DNA of 64,000 bases from Paracoccus alkanivorans (GCF_003697785.1 NZ_QOKZ01000003.1:248001-312000), one strand, 5' to 3'. Positions 18,848 through 28,078 are shown, numbered from the stretch's first letter. The notes: generated by a model from the letters alone, not told the origin. Numbers and translations are program-made.

Positions 18848-20059
18848 TCAGGCCGCCACCATGACCGCCTTGAGATCGTAATCCGCAGCCTCCAGCAGTT
18901 TTCGCGGAACTCGCCCCGCACTCGCCAGAAGCCTGCGCGCAGCCATATGTGCCCCGGCATTGCCTACCGTTTCAACCGCCGCCAGCCTACCGCCCGCGAA
19001 ACAGAAGACCGTCAGCTTGCCATCCGCCTCGGCAACATGCCAGTCATCGGCATCCGGAGCATAGCCCGCGATCTGTAGCTTGCGATCACCCTGGTTGCTC
19101 CAGAACCAGGGAACCGCGCCATAAGGCTCGGGTCGGCCAACCAGCCTTGCGGCAATGGTCCGTGCGTGATCCGTCGCCGCCTGCACCGATTCCAGACGGG
19201 CCGGCATACCGCTGACCGGCTCGACAAATCGGCAGCAATCGCCGAGCGCCGAAATATCGGGATCGGAACTGCGCAAGAGTTCGTCCACGACAATACCGTC
19301 ATCGGTGATCAGCCCGGCGTCCCGGGCAATCGCGTCATTCGCGATCACCCCGGCGGCCAGAACCACGGTATCGCCGGAGACTTCCGAACCGTCCCCGAGC
19401 CGCACCGCAAGCGAGCCTTTCGCATCGGTGACCGCCTCCGCGAACTGTCCAAGATGCACCGACGAACCCCACTCGCGATGCGCATCCAGAAAATGCCGGG
19501 AAGTCGCGAGTGCGACCGCCCGGCCCATAAGCCGGTCCGCCCCCTCGACGATAGCCACCTCGATACCGCGTGCCCGTGCCACAGCGGCGAATTCCAGACC
19601 GATGAACCCGCCGCCGATGACGACCGCCCGGCGCATATGCTCCACACGATCCCGCAAGATCCTCGCGTCGGAAAGCGTCCGCAGCGCCAGCACTTCGAGC
19701 CGCTTCAGCCCGGCAATGGGTGGGATGCGGTTCCTGCTGCCCGTCGCCAGTACCAGATGGTCATAGGCGATACGCGCACCATCCCCGGTCTCGATCTCCA
19801 TCGCCGCCCGGTCGATGCCAGTCACGCGGGTCGAACCGACGACCTCGATGCGCTGCTGCTCGTAGAAATCCGGCGGCCGCAGAAGCAGGCGCGCATCGTT
19901 GCCATCCTTGAGATAGTCCTTGGAAAGCGGCGGGCGCTGATAGGGCAGTCCCGGCTCTTCCCCGATCAGGGTGATCCGCCCGGCAAAGCCCTCTTGCCGC
20001 AGGCTGGCGGCAAGCTGAAAGCCACCCTGCCCCGTGCCGATGACGACGATGCGCTCCAT
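18848..20059 (-). CDS. FAD-dependent ferredoxin (putidaredoxin-type) reductase
   Basis: 403 residues. N-terminal FAD fold IVVIGTGQGGFQLAASL, then GEEPGLPYQRPPLSKDYL, typical of putidaredoxin/rhodocoxin reductases; a second nucleotide fold AVVIGGGFIGLEFAAVA for NADH; and SALGDCCRF, the second FAD contact. It should pass electrons from NAD(P)H to the [2Fe-2S] ferredoxin encoded just upstream (3-base gap) and so to the P450, making a complete class I P450 system in one operon. Confidence 0.92.
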   Translation of the reverse strand: MERIVVIGTGQGGFQLAASLRQEGFAGRITLIGEEPGLPYQRPPLSKDYLKDGNDARLLLRPPDFYEQQRIEVVGSTRVTGIDRAAMEIETGDGARIAYDHLVLATGSRNRIPPIAGLKRLEVLALRTLSDARILRDRVEHMRRAVVIGGGFIGLEFAAVARARGIEVAIVEGADRLMGRAVALATSRHFLDAHREWGSSVHLGQFAEAVTDAKGSLAVRLGDGSEVSGDTVVLAAGVIANDAIARDAGLITDDGIVVDELLRSSDPDISALGDCCRFVEPVSGMPARLESVQAATDHARTIAARLVGRPEPYGAVPWFWSNQGDRKLQIAGYAPDADDWHVAEADGKLTVFCFAGGRLAAVETVGNAGAHMAARRLLASAGRVPRKLLEAADYDLKAVMVAA

Positions 20060-20062
20060 GGC

Positions 20063-20386
20063 CTAGACCTGTCGCTCGGGAAGGCGGACCACCAGCCCGT
20101 CCATGTCGTCGGTGATCTTCATCTGGCAGGAGAGGCGGCTTGCATCCGTGACCTCGCAGGGGGCGAAATCCAGCATGTCACGCTCGTCCTCATCGGCTGT
20201 GCCGGTCCGGTCCAGCCAATCGCCCTCGACATAGACATGACAGGTCGAGCACATCATCTCGCCGCCACATTCAGCAAGGATCCCATCGACATTATGTGCA
20301 CGCGCAACCTGCATCAGGCTGTCGCCCGTCCCGGCATCCACGACCGTCTCGGCACCATCTGCCGCGATAAAGGTGATACAAGGCAT
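20063..20386 (-). CDS. [2Fe-2S] ferredoxin, putidaredoxin type
   Basis: 107 residues. Cluster ligands Cys40, Cys46, Cys49 (CGGEMMCSTC) and Cys87 (SRLSCQM) are present in the C-X5-C-X2-C...C spacing of adrenodoxin/putidaredoxin ferredoxins. It sits between the P450 and the reductase and is their obvious electron shuttle. Eleven bases separate it from the P450 stop. Confidence 0.93.
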   Translation of the reverse strand: MPCITFIAADGAETVVDAGTGDSLMQVARAHNVDGILAECGGEMMCSTCHVYVEGDWLDRTGTADEDERDMLDFAPCEVTDASRLSCQMKITDDMDGLVVRLPERQV

Positions 20387-20397
20387 CGCTCCGCTCC

Positions 20398-21573
20398 TTA
20401 GTTCAGGCGGACGGGCATGTTGATCGGGCCGCGAAAGCCGAAGCCCCTCCAGACCACGTCCTCGGGATTTTCAAGCCGCATGTTCGGGAAACGCTCGAAC
20501 AGGATCGGCAGCAGCAGCCTGCCGACCGTCATGCGCGCCATATGCGTTCCCATGCAATGATGCGGCCCGCTGCCAAAGCTTTGATGCGGCTGCGATTTGC
20601 GCAGGGCATTATAGAGATGGCCGTCCTCGTACAGATCCTCGTCGTGATTGGCCGAGGCCTGGATGGTCATCACCACCGTTCCCTTGGGGATATCGCAGCC
20701 ACGGATTTCCGTGTCCTCAAGCACCAGCCGCGAGCTGGCCTGTATCGGCGCGACCCAACGCACGCCCTCCTCGAAGGCCGCCGACCAGTTGCCCGTGGCC
20801 TTGATCTCTTCGAGCTGGTCGGGATTGGTCAGAAGCCCATAGATGATCGTCAGCAAGGCGTCGCGCGGTTCGTTGATACCTCCGCCGATGGCGATCTTGA
20901 TATTGGCGACGATCTGGCTCCACGGGATCGGGTCCTCGGCATTCAGCATCACCGACAGTGCGGACTGATCCGGAGCGGCCTTTGCCCGCTCCACATTTCC
21001 CTCGATAACCCGGTTCATCTCCTTGTTGGCGCGGGCGACCCGTTCGAAAGGCTCGTCGAACCAGCCGAAATTGCCTGCCCCGTCGATCAGCGCCTGGCTC
21101 CAGAACTGCATCTGTTCGTCGCTCGCATCGGGGATGCCCATGCATTCGGCGAGTATCCGGGCGGCCAGCGGGCCGGCAAGCGTCGGGAAAAGATCGACGA
21201 CCTCGCCCCGGGGCAGGCGATCGAGATATTCGGCGGCATAGCGCTCATACATCGGCGCCCAGATCGTCTTGAGATTCCTGGGCGAGAATGTCGGCATCAT
21301 CGCGTTGCGTTCGCGCAGATGCTCCTCGCCGTCCTTGCGCATCAGCGTATGGGCCTCGAACGCCTTTTCCATCGGCGTCGTAGGGTCGTTGGAACTGAAC
21401 AGCGCCGGGTTGTCCTTGACCATCCGGCAATCCTCGGCCTTGGTCAGCATCGTGCGCTTGACAGAAGGCACCTGAACCACCGGCGTATGTGCCCGCATTT
21501 GCGCATAGACCGGATACGGATCATCGATCAGCCGGTGAACCGTCACGCTGTCATTTACTGGCGCCATAGCCAT
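20398..21573 (-). CDS. cytochrome P450 with non-canonical I helix
   Basis: 391 residues, soluble bacterial class I size. Heme-binding loop FGSGPHHCMG with thiolate Cys340; K-helix EGVR (ExxR). The I-helix segment at residues 230-238 reads GGGINEPRD, in place of the usual (A/G)Gx(D/E)T that relays protons to the bound oxygen, so both the acid and the alcohol of that pair are displaced. First gene of a five-gene operon with its own ferredoxin and reductase. Substrate not known; the neighbours suggest an aromatic or alkoxy carboxylate. GGAGG lies about ten bases before the ATG; a second ATG two codons in is an alternative start. Confidence 0.93.
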   Translation of the reverse strand: MAMAPVNDSVTVHRLIDDPYPVYAQMRAHTPVVQVPSVKRTMLTKAEDCRMVKDNPALFSSNDPTTPMEKAFEAHTLMRKDGEEHLRERNAMMPTFSPRNLKTIWAPMYERYAAEYLDRLPRGEVVDLFPTLAGPLAARILAECMGIPDASDEQMQFWSQALIDGAGNFGWFDEPFERVARANKEMNRVIEGNVERAKAAPDQSALSVMLNAEDPIPWSQIVANIKIAIGGGINEPRDALLTIIYGLLTNPDQLEEIKATGNWSAAFEEGVRWVAPIQASSRLVLEDTEIRGCDIPKGTVVMTIQASANHDEDLYEDGHLYNALRKSQPHQSFGSGPHHCMGTHMARMTVGRLLLPILFERFPNMRLENPEDVVWRGFGFRGPINMPVRLN

Positions 21574-21666
21574 TGCCGGTATCCTCCCCCTTCTCCTCCG
21601 TCACGGGCCTGCCCGCGTGTAGCCGACTATACCGGGGCGAGCGATCATCAGACAATTGGATGGAAT

Positions 21667-21681
21667 TGATTGGCACAATCA
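21667..21681. promoter_or_regulatory. candidate LysR-type operator
   Basis: TGATTG-GCA-CAATCA is a perfect 6-bp inverted repeat in the 145-base divergent region between the P450 operon and the LysR gene, 37 bases before the LysR ATG. Dyads of this kind in this position are the usual recognition sites of LysR regulators. Inference from symmetry and location only. Confidence 0.5.
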
Positions 21682-21718
21682 AAAATATGTATCATGAGTT
21701 CCGGGAGGAAACCTTTGC

Positions 21719-22651
21719 ATGAAGAACTCGCTACCCCTGGGCGTTGATTTCGCCGCGCTGCGAACACTGCGGCTGGTCTTTGAATTGCGGTCTTTCACGG
21801 CGGCGGCCACGAGTTTGGGCGTCAATCAGTCGGCAGTCAGCTATACGATCGACAAGCTGCGCCGGATATTCAACGACCCACTATTCTTTCGCCTCGGGGG
21901 CAAGGTCGTCCCGACCGAGCGATGCGAACAACTCGCGCAGCAAGCATCGGATATGCTGGACGTGTTCGAGGCGATGATCTCGTCCGCCACCTTCGAGCCA
22001 GCCGAGGCGAACCAGACCCTGTCCATCGCCTGCAATCACTATGAACGGCTGGTCATCCTCCCGCAGGTGATCCGTGCGTTGCGCAAACAGGCGCCGGGGC
22101 TGCGCCTCGGGCAGGTCAATTCGACCAATCAGGGGCCGGATCTGCTCAAACGCGGGATTGCGGATGTGCTGATCGGGCCGATCAGGCCGGATGAGGACGG
22201 CTTCTATTGCCGCACGGTTCTGGCCGAGCGGTATTGCTGCATCATGGACCCCGCGAACCCGCTGGCTTCGGGCAAATTGACGAAAGACGCCTATACCGCG
22301 GCCAATCACCTGACCGTCAATTATGGTGGCGACTGGCGGTCGCGCTTCCTCGTCGACCTCGAGAATGACGGCCGGAAACTGAATGAAGTGATCCAGATCC
22401 CCAGCCCCGCAGGACTGGACGAATTGCTGCCGGGAACCGACCTGATCTCGACACTTCCGATTCGGCTGGCGGAACCCATGGCCGACCGGCTGGCCTTGCG
22501 GCCCTGTCCCTATCCCGGAGAATTCGAGATCCACATGGTCTGGACCGCGCGAACCCATCATTCGCCGATGTATGGCTGGTTCCGCGATCTGGTCGTTGAT
22601 ACCATACGCCGAACCGTGAAGCGGGAACCCGAGCCCGATTGCTTCATCTAA
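21719..22651 (+). CDS. LysR-family transcriptional regulator
   Basis: 310 residues. The N-terminal helix-turn-helix is clear (ALRTLRLVFELRSFTAAA, then LGVNQSAVSYTIDKLRRIF, about residues 12-49), followed by a LysR substrate-binding domain (LSIACNHYERLVILPQVIRAL...). The N terminus resembles the NodD-like branch. It is divergent from the P450 operon and reads towards the TRAP genes, so it most likely controls both in response to the transported compound. GGGAGGAAA lies before the ATG. Confidence 0.9.
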   Translation: MKNSLPLGVDFAALRTLRLVFELRSFTAAATSLGVNQSAVSYTIDKLRRIFNDPLFFRLGGKVVPTERCEQLAQQASDMLDVFEAMISSATFEPAEANQTLSIACNHYERLVILPQVIRALRKQAPGLRLGQVNSTNQGPDLLKRGIADVLIGPIRPDEDGFYCRTVLAERYCCIMDPANPLASGKLTKDAYTAANHLTVNYGGDWRSRFLVDLENDGRKLNEVIQIPSPAGLDELLPGTDLISTLPIRLAEPMADRLALRPCPYPGEFEIHMVWTARTHHSPMYGWFRDLVVDTIRRTVKREPEPDCFI

Positions 22652-22767
22652 ATTTTTGATGCAGGTCATGCATAGCGCCAAATTGTCTTTATCGGCGAGG
22701 GATGGCTATAGTCCAAGGTGATCCATTCTCCCTCGACGGGTCTGGATCGCAACGAAAGGGAGGAAAG

Positions 22768-23811
22768 ATGAAACGCAGAACCGTACTTGGCGGGCTGGCT
22801 GCCGGTGCCGCCGTGATAACCGGAGCCGGACGGGCGCTGGCACAGGAATTCACCTTCAAGCTGCACCAGCCGCTGAGCGCGAATGCCTCGGCACAGGTCA
22901 ACATGCTCGAACCCTGGGCGAAGGCCGTGGAGGAAAACTCCGGCGGTCGCGTCAAGATCGAGATCTTTCCTTCCATGACGCTTGGCGGGCGCCCGCCCGA
23001 GCTGATCCAGCAGGTGCGCGACGGCGTGGTCGATCTGATCTGGACCGTGAACGGCTACACGCCGGGCCTGTTCCCGCGCACGGAGGTCTTCGAGCTGCCT
23101 ACCGTCTACAAGAATGATCTGGTTGCGACGAATCTCGCCATGCACGACATGTTCGAAAGCGACCTGAAAGAGGATTACAAAGGCGTCGAGGTGATGTTCC
23201 TGCATGTGCATGCGGGACAGGCGCTGCATATGCGCGACAAGGAAGTCCGCAGTCCCGCCGACACCGCAGGAACCAAGCTGCGGATTCCCACGCGCACCGG
23301 TGCGTGGGTCATCGAATCCCTTGGCGCCGCGCCGACCGCGATGCCGGTTCCCGAGCTGCCCACCGCCTTGCAGAAAGGCGTGGTGGACGGGGCGCTGATC
23401 CCGTGGGAGATCATTCCGCCGCTGAAAATCCAGGACCAGACGGAATACCAGATCGAACTCAATAACCAGGAACGCTTTGGCAACACCACCTTCCAGGTAG
23501 CGATGAACCAGGCTCGTTGGGACAGCCTGCCCGACGATATCAAGCAGGCATTCCGGGATGCGTCGAACCGCGACTGGTGGGCGAAGGTCGGCGAAATCTG
23601 GCGCAAGGCCGACGATGACGGCCTCAAGATCGCGGTGGATTCGGGCAATACCTATATCGCCCTCTCCGAGGAAGAGACCGAACCTTTCCGGCAGGCCATG
23701 GCCCCGGTCGTCGATCGCTGGATCGAAGAGGTATCGGCCAGCGGTATCGATGGCGCGGGTCTGGTCGAGAAAGCGCGCGGATTGATTGCCGAGAACGCCG
23801 GAGCGAAGTGA
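22768..23811 (+). CDS. TRAP transporter periplasmic binding protein (DctP family)
   Basis: 347 residues from the ATG at 22768 (GGGAGGAAAG upstream). An N-terminal signal with a twin-arginine look (KRRTVLGGLAAGAAV, cleavage after ALA about residue 25). DctP family features: GGRVKIEIFPSMTLGG, the GTKLRIPTRTG segment holding the conserved arginine that binds carboxylates, and GVVDGALIPWEIIPP. It would deliver an organic acid to the adjacent DctQ/DctM pair. The substrate is probably the one handled by the divergent P450 operon. Confidence 0.92.
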   Translation: MKRRTVLGGLAAGAAVITGAGRALAQEFTFKLHQPLSANASAQVNMLEPWAKAVEENSGGRVKIEIFPSMTLGGRPPELIQQVRDGVVDLIWTVNGYTPGLFPRTEVFELPTVYKNDLVATNLAMHDMFESDLKEDYKGVEVMFLHVHAGQALHMRDKEVRSPADTAGTKLRIPTRTGAWVIESLGAAPTAMPVPELPTALQKGVVDGALIPWEIIPPLKIQDQTEYQIELNNQERFGNTTFQVAMNQARWDSLPDDIKQAFRDASNRDWWAKVGEIWRKADDDGLKIAVDSGNTYIALSEEETEPFRQAMAPVVDRWIEEVSASGIDGAGLVEKARGLIAENAGAK

Positions 23812-24320
23812 TGGCGCTGGATCTGCAACTCGGCCGCAGCGGATTTACCGGTGCGGTCGCCGCCGCTGCGACCTTGTGGGCTCTGGCGGGGGGCATGGTC
23901 CTGCTTGCGGTCGTACTGATCAATTTCATCTCGGTCATTGGCGGCATCGTCTGGAAACCCTTCCCCGGCGATTTCGAACTGACCGAGATCGGGGTTGCCG
24001 TCGCCGCCTTCAGCTTCCTGCCCTATACCCAGATCACCGGCGCCAATGTGACCGCGGATATCTTCACTTCGGGGGCAAGTCCCCGCACCATCGCCGCCTT
24101 CACCTGCCTGGCCGCGCTGATCGCAACGCTGTTCGCGGGTCTGCTGACATGGCGGATGTATTTCGGCATGCTCGACCAGAAGGCCTATAACTACACCAGC
24201 GCCATCCTGCAGATCCCGCTCTGGTGGGGTTTCGTGCCGATCCTGTTTTCCCTTGTCCTGCTGGCCTTCGCCGCCATTGTCACCTTTCTTGAAAACACGC
24301 GTAAATTCGCCGGGACCTGA
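23811..24320 (+). CDS. TRAP transporter small permease (DctQ family)
   Basis: 169 residues from the ATG that overlaps the binding-protein stop (TGATG); a GTG one codon earlier is possible. Four hydrophobic segments are visible (about 20-45, 55-78, 95-118, 138-162). GDFELTEIGVAVAAFSFLPY matches the DctQ consensus region. Forms the membrane unit with the large permease. Confidence 0.9.
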   Translation: MALDLQLGRSGFTGAVAAAATLWALAGGMVLLAVVLINFISVIGGIVWKPFPGDFELTEIGVAVAAFSFLPYTQITGANVTADIFTSGASPRTIAAFTCLAALIATLFAGLLTWRMYFGMLDQKAYNYTSAILQIPLWWGFVPILFSLVLLAFAAIVTFLENTRKFAGT

Positions 24321-24323
24321 CGC

Positions 24324-25682
24324 ATGACCGATCCGATCACCCTTGGCGTCATCGCGCTGATCGTCCTTGTCGCCCTGATCGCGATCCGCATTCCCATCGC
24401 CTATGCGATGATCCTTGTGGGCGGTATCGGCGTGACAGTGATGGACGGCCCGGCATTGATGCTGAGCCAGCTCAAGACGCTCGCCTATGGGCAATTCTCG
24501 ATCTATGACCTCTCGGTCGTGCCGATGTTCGTCCTGATGGGCGCGCTTGCCTCACGCGCCGGCTTGTCGCGGGCGCTGTTCCGCGCCGCCAATGCATGGC
24601 TCGGCTGGATGCCGGGCGGGACCGCGATGGCTTCGATCGCAAGCTGCGCGGGATTCGGCGCGGTCTGCGGCTCTTCGCTGGCGACGGCGGTGACCATGGG
24701 GCGCGTCGCTCTGCCGGAACTGTCACGCTACAACTATTCGGGTGCGCTCGCCACAGGCTCGCTGGCGGCCGGAGGAGTGCTGGGAATCCTGATCCCGCCC
24801 TCGGTCGTGCTGATCGTCTATGCGGTCATCGTCGAGGCCAGCATCGTCGACATGTTCGCCGCCGCCCTGTTGCCCGGCATCCTTGCGGTGATCCTGTTTC
24901 TGCTGACCATCGCGATCTATGTCGCGATCAATCCCAAGGCCGGCCCGGCGCATGGCGGGGTCGACCCGGGCGAGTTCCGTGAGGCGACGATCGGGGTGAT
25001 CCCGGTCCTGCTGATCTTCGGGATCGTGCTGGGCGGGATCTATGCGGGGCTGTACACGCCGACGCCCGCCGCCGCGATCGGGGTTGTCATGGTCTGGCTC
25101 TACGGCGCGGCGATCCGCCAGATCCGCATCGGAGAACTGATTGAATCGCTGAAGGAAACGGCGGGAACGACCGGCATGATCTACCTGATCCTGCTGGGCG
25201 CCGAGATGATGAAGATCTTCATGAGCCGCGCCGGACTGCCGCAGGCCATGGCGACATGGATTATCGAATCCGGCCATGCGCCGATGACGGTGATGATCCT
25301 GCTGCTGATCGGGTTGATTGCCCTGGGCTGCCTGATGGACAGCCTTTCGATGATCCTGCTGGTCATCCCATTCTTCTGGCCGGTGCTGTCCGAACTGAAT
25401 GGCGGCATTTACCAGACCGCAGATGGCGCAGGCTTCGGCATGTCGACCGAGGATCTGAAGATATGGTTCGGCATCATAGCACTGATCGTAGTCGAACTGG
25501 GCCTTATCACGCCGCCTGTAGGCATGAATGTCTTCGTCATCTCGGCGCTGGCCAAGGATGTGCCGATGGCCGACACCTTCAGGGGCGTGATGCCATTCTT
25601 CGTGGCCGAGCTTTTCCGCGTCGCATTGATCCTGCTGTTCCCGGCACTGACGTTATGGCTGCCGATGCTGGTCCGGGGGTAG
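24324..25682 (+). CDS. TRAP transporter large permease (DctM family)
   Basis: 452 residues, very hydrophobic, with about a dozen membrane segments. DctM hallmarks: VPMFVLMGALASRAGLSRALF, GFGAVCGSSLATAVTMGRVALPEL, GSLAAGGVLGILIPPSVVLIVYA and LGLITPPVGMNVFVI. Only three bases separate it from the small permease gene. Sodium-driven uptake of a carboxylate is the family role. Confidence 0.94.
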   Translation: MTDPITLGVIALIVLVALIAIRIPIAYAMILVGGIGVTVMDGPALMLSQLKTLAYGQFSIYDLSVVPMFVLMGALASRAGLSRALFRAANAWLGWMPGGTAMASIASCAGFGAVCGSSLATAVTMGRVALPELSRYNYSGALATGSLAAGGVLGILIPPSVVLIVYAVIVEASIVDMFAAALLPGILAVILFLLTIAIYVAINPKAGPAHGGVDPGEFREATIGVIPVLLIFGIVLGGIYAGLYTPTPAAAIGVVMVWLYGAAIRQIRIGELIESLKETAGTTGMIYLILLGAEMMKIFMSRAGLPQAMATWIIESGHAPMTVMILLLIGLIALGCLMDSLSMILLVIPFFWPVLSELNGGIYQTADGAGFGMSTEDLKIWFGIIALIVVELGLITPPVGMNVFVISALAKDVPMADTFRGVMPFFVAELFRVALILLFPALTLWLPMLVRG

Positions 25683-25946
25683 ACCCGGCGCCTCCGGACC
25701 GGAGCCACAACAGCAGCGCATTACATGACGATTCAGCCGCATTCACGCGAAAGAAAATACCTCCGATGCGTGAATCCGGAGCCGGCACGCCAAACTCGGT
25801 ATGAAAAACATACTGAACCGGATCATGATGAAGATCGTTCACTCATTCTTCTTCATGCAAGTATCCTCGGGGGCGCCGGGGGGCAGACAGCCCCCGGCCA
25901 TCGCGGGACGCTATCCGATCGGATCCCGACTGCACCCGGACAAAGC
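25683..25946. other. 264-base convergent intergenic region
   Basis: Lies between two genes that end towards each other. The only structure is the palindromic repeat copy B; a short AAATACCTCCG match to the same core lies near 25757. No credible gene. Confidence 0.6.
25845..25909. repeat. palindromic dispersed repeat, copy B
   Basis: TTCTTCTTCATGCAAGTATC, then CTCGGGGGCGCCGGGG and a hairpin built on CCGGGGGGC / GCCCCCGG, ending GGCCATCGCGGGAC. Copy C at 31150 has the same order and the same GGCCATCGYGGGAC end. Between convergent genes, it can serve as a two-way terminator. Confidence 0.75.
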
Positions 25947-27179
25947 CTATAGCGGCTGCCCCGCCAGCAATCTCGGCATCGGATCCACGGACAGCCCGGC
26001 GGCCTGTCGCATGAAGCGCCGGCGGAGTCCCGGCAAAGCGGTGACTGCCCCCATGCCCACGCCCCGCAAGCCGCCCAGCAACGGGTTGTCGCTGGCAAAG
26101 ATATGGTTCACGGCATCCATGCCCAGGGCAAGGCTGGTCGCGTCGAAGCGCCGCCATTGCTGGTATCGCTCCAGCACATCCCCGGCGCCGATATCCTCGC
26201 CGCGCCGTGCCGCCTCCACCAGAGTCTGGGCCAGCGCCGCAACATCGCGCAGCCCGAGATTGAGTCCCTGCCCGGCGATCGGATGCACGCCATGTGCCGC
26301 ATCGCCCACCAGGGCGACGCGCGGCGCGGCATAGGATTCGGCCAGCGACAGGCTGAGCGGATAGGAAAAGCGTTGTCCGGCCAGGGAAATCCCGCCGAGG
26401 AAATCCCCGAAGCGGGGCCGCAGCACCTGCAGGAATTCCCCATCCGGCAGAGCCTTGATGGCAGAGGCATTGGCATCGGTTTCCGACCAGACGACGCTGC
26501 TGCGATTGCCGGGCAGCGGCAGGATCGCCAGCGGTCCGGTCGCCATGAAATACTGATGCGCGATGCCCTCATGCGGCAAGTCATGGTCGATCGCCGCGAC
26601 CAGCGCCGTCTGGCCGTAATCCCATCCGCGCCGCTTGATCCCGGCGCGTTCCGCCACGCCCGAGCCGCGACCATCCGCGCCGATCAACAAGCGCGCCGTG
26701 ATCCGCCGCCCATCCGACAAATCCGCCGTGACCAGCGCCGCCCCGACCTGCTGGCCGATCACCGAGACCCCCGGCATATGCGTCACCTGCCCCTCCATCG
26801 CAGCAAGCAGGGCGCGATACAGGAAGCGGTCCTCGAGCATGAAGCCGACCGGGCCTTCCTCGATCTCGGCGCTGTCGAAATGCAGGAAGAAGGGGGCGGC
26901 TCCCTCTCCGGGTTGTCCCTGTGAAGCCTTGACCTGGTGGATCGGCTGGCACTTGCCGGCCAGATCTCCCCAAAGGCCGAGCGCCTTCAGCAGCCGTTGC
27001 GACGCCACGGCGAGGGCATAGGCGCGGCCGTCGAAAGCTTCGGACGCCCTGGCATCGGCGGGCCGGGGATCGACCACGGCCACACTCATCCCGGCCCCGG
27101 CCAAGGCCAGCGCCAATGTCGGACCGTTCAGGCCGCCGCCCGCGATGAGAATGTCGAAATCCGTGGTCATGGCGCGCAT
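25947..27179 (-). CDS. UbiH/UbiF/VisC/COQ6-family FAD-dependent monooxygenase
   Basis: 410 residues. FAD fold DILIAGGGLNGPTLALALAG at the N terminus, the mid-protein LLIGADGRGSGVAERAGI (DG motif region), and VALVGDAAHGVHPIAGQGLNLGLRDVAAL, which is the signature of ubiquinone-ring hydroxylases. Such enzymes add the ring hydroxyls in ubiquinone synthesis. Which ring carbon cannot be told from the sequence. No good ribosome site is seen; the ATG three codons in (27170) is an equally possible start. Confidence 0.87.
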   Translation of the reverse strand: MRAMTTDFDILIAGGGLNGPTLALALAGAGMSVAVVDPRPADARASEAFDGRAYALAVASQRLLKALGLWGDLAGKCQPIHQVKASQGQPGEGAAPFFLHFDSAEIEEGPVGFMLEDRFLYRALLAAMEGQVTHMPGVSVIGQQVGAALVTADLSDGRRITARLLIGADGRGSGVAERAGIKRRGWDYGQTALVAAIDHDLPHEGIAHQYFMATGPLAILPLPGNRSSVVWSETDANASAIKALPDGEFLQVLRPRFGDFLGGISLAGQRFSYPLSLSLAESYAAPRVALVGDAAHGVHPIAGQGLNLGLRDVAALAQTLVEAARRGEDIGAGDVLERYQQWRRFDATSLALGMDAVNHIFASDNPLLGGLRGVGMGAVTALPGLRRRFMRQAAGLSVDPMPRLLAGQPL

Positions 27180-27214
27180 TCATGCATGCGGCGGCGGCAA
27201 TGGCAATGCGGCAA

Positions 27215-28078
27215 TCATCCGTCTGCCTCGGCCTTCAGGATCGCCGCAAGGGCGCTGCGGTAGTCCGGGTATTTCAGCGTGATCCCCAAGTCGCGCTTGA
27301 TCCGCTCGTTCGAGACGCGCTTGCTGTCGGAATAGAAAGAGCGCGCCATGGGCCCCAGATCGGCATGTTCGAAATCGACAGCCGGAGGAACCGGCATGTC
27401 CAGCATCCGCGCGGCACAGGCGATGATATCCTGCGGCGCCGCCGGATCGTCGTCGCAGAGGTTGTAGACCGCCCCCCCTCCCGGCATGGGCACGTCGATG
27501 GAGGCCATCAGGATCCGCGCGATATCCTCGACATGAATGCGGGAAAAGACCTGTCCCGGCTTGACGATCCGGCGGGCCGTGCCGTTTCGCAGCTTGGCGA
27601 AAGGGCCGCGCCCGGGGCCATATATCCCGGCCAGCCGAAAGATATGCAGGGGCAGGTCATGCGCGGCGGCCAATGCCTGCCACGCCTGTTCGGCCTGAAC
27701 CCGGCTGCGCCCGCGCGCGGTGGTGGGGGCCAGATCGCTTGTCTCGTCCACCCAACCACCATTGCGGTCTCCGTAGACCCCGGTGGTGGACAGATAGCCC
27801 AGCCAGCGCGGGCGCGACCGGCCCAGCTCTTCGGTGAAGGCCGCCAGAACCGGATCACCCTCTTCCGTCGGAGCGGCGGAAATCAGGATCGCATCAGCGC
27901 GAGCGATAGCCTGATGTATGTCACTCTCCTGCCCCGGCCAGAGCAGAGGTTCAGCCCCCGCAGCCGCCACTCGTTCGGGGTGGTTGCGAGTCGTGCCGGT
28001 GACGCGCCATCCCTGCGCAATTGCCAGCGGAGTCAGGTAGCCGGCGGTGTAGCCATGACCGAATATCAGCATTTCCAT
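27215..28078 (-). CDS. SDR-type NAD(P)-binding protein, YeeZ-like
   Basis: 287 residues from the ATG at 28078; a longer frame upstream runs into the divergent gene and is not supported. The N-terminal MLIFGHGYTAGYLTPLAIAQGW is a Rossmann fold, YLSTTGVYGDRNGGWVDE is the typical extended-SDR region and IFRLAGIYGPGRGP follows. In this group the YxxxK pair is replaced (here SRVQAEQAW), as in YeeZ-like proteins of unknown function. Monocistronic, 36 bases from the UbiH-family gene in the same direction. Confidence 0.78.
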   Translation of the reverse strand: MEMLIFGHGYTAGYLTPLAIAQGWRVTGTTRNHPERVAAAGAEPLLWPGQESDIHQAIARADAILISAAPTEEGDPVLAAFTEELGRSRPRWLGYLSTTGVYGDRNGGWVDETSDLAPTTARGRSRVQAEQAWQALAAAHDLPLHIFRLAGIYGPGRGPFAKLRNGTARRIVKPGQVFSRIHVEDIARILMASIDVPMPGGGAVYNLCDDDPAAPQDIIACAARMLDMPVPPAVDFEHADLGPMARSFYSDSKRVSNERIKRDLGITLKYPDYRSALAAILKAEADG

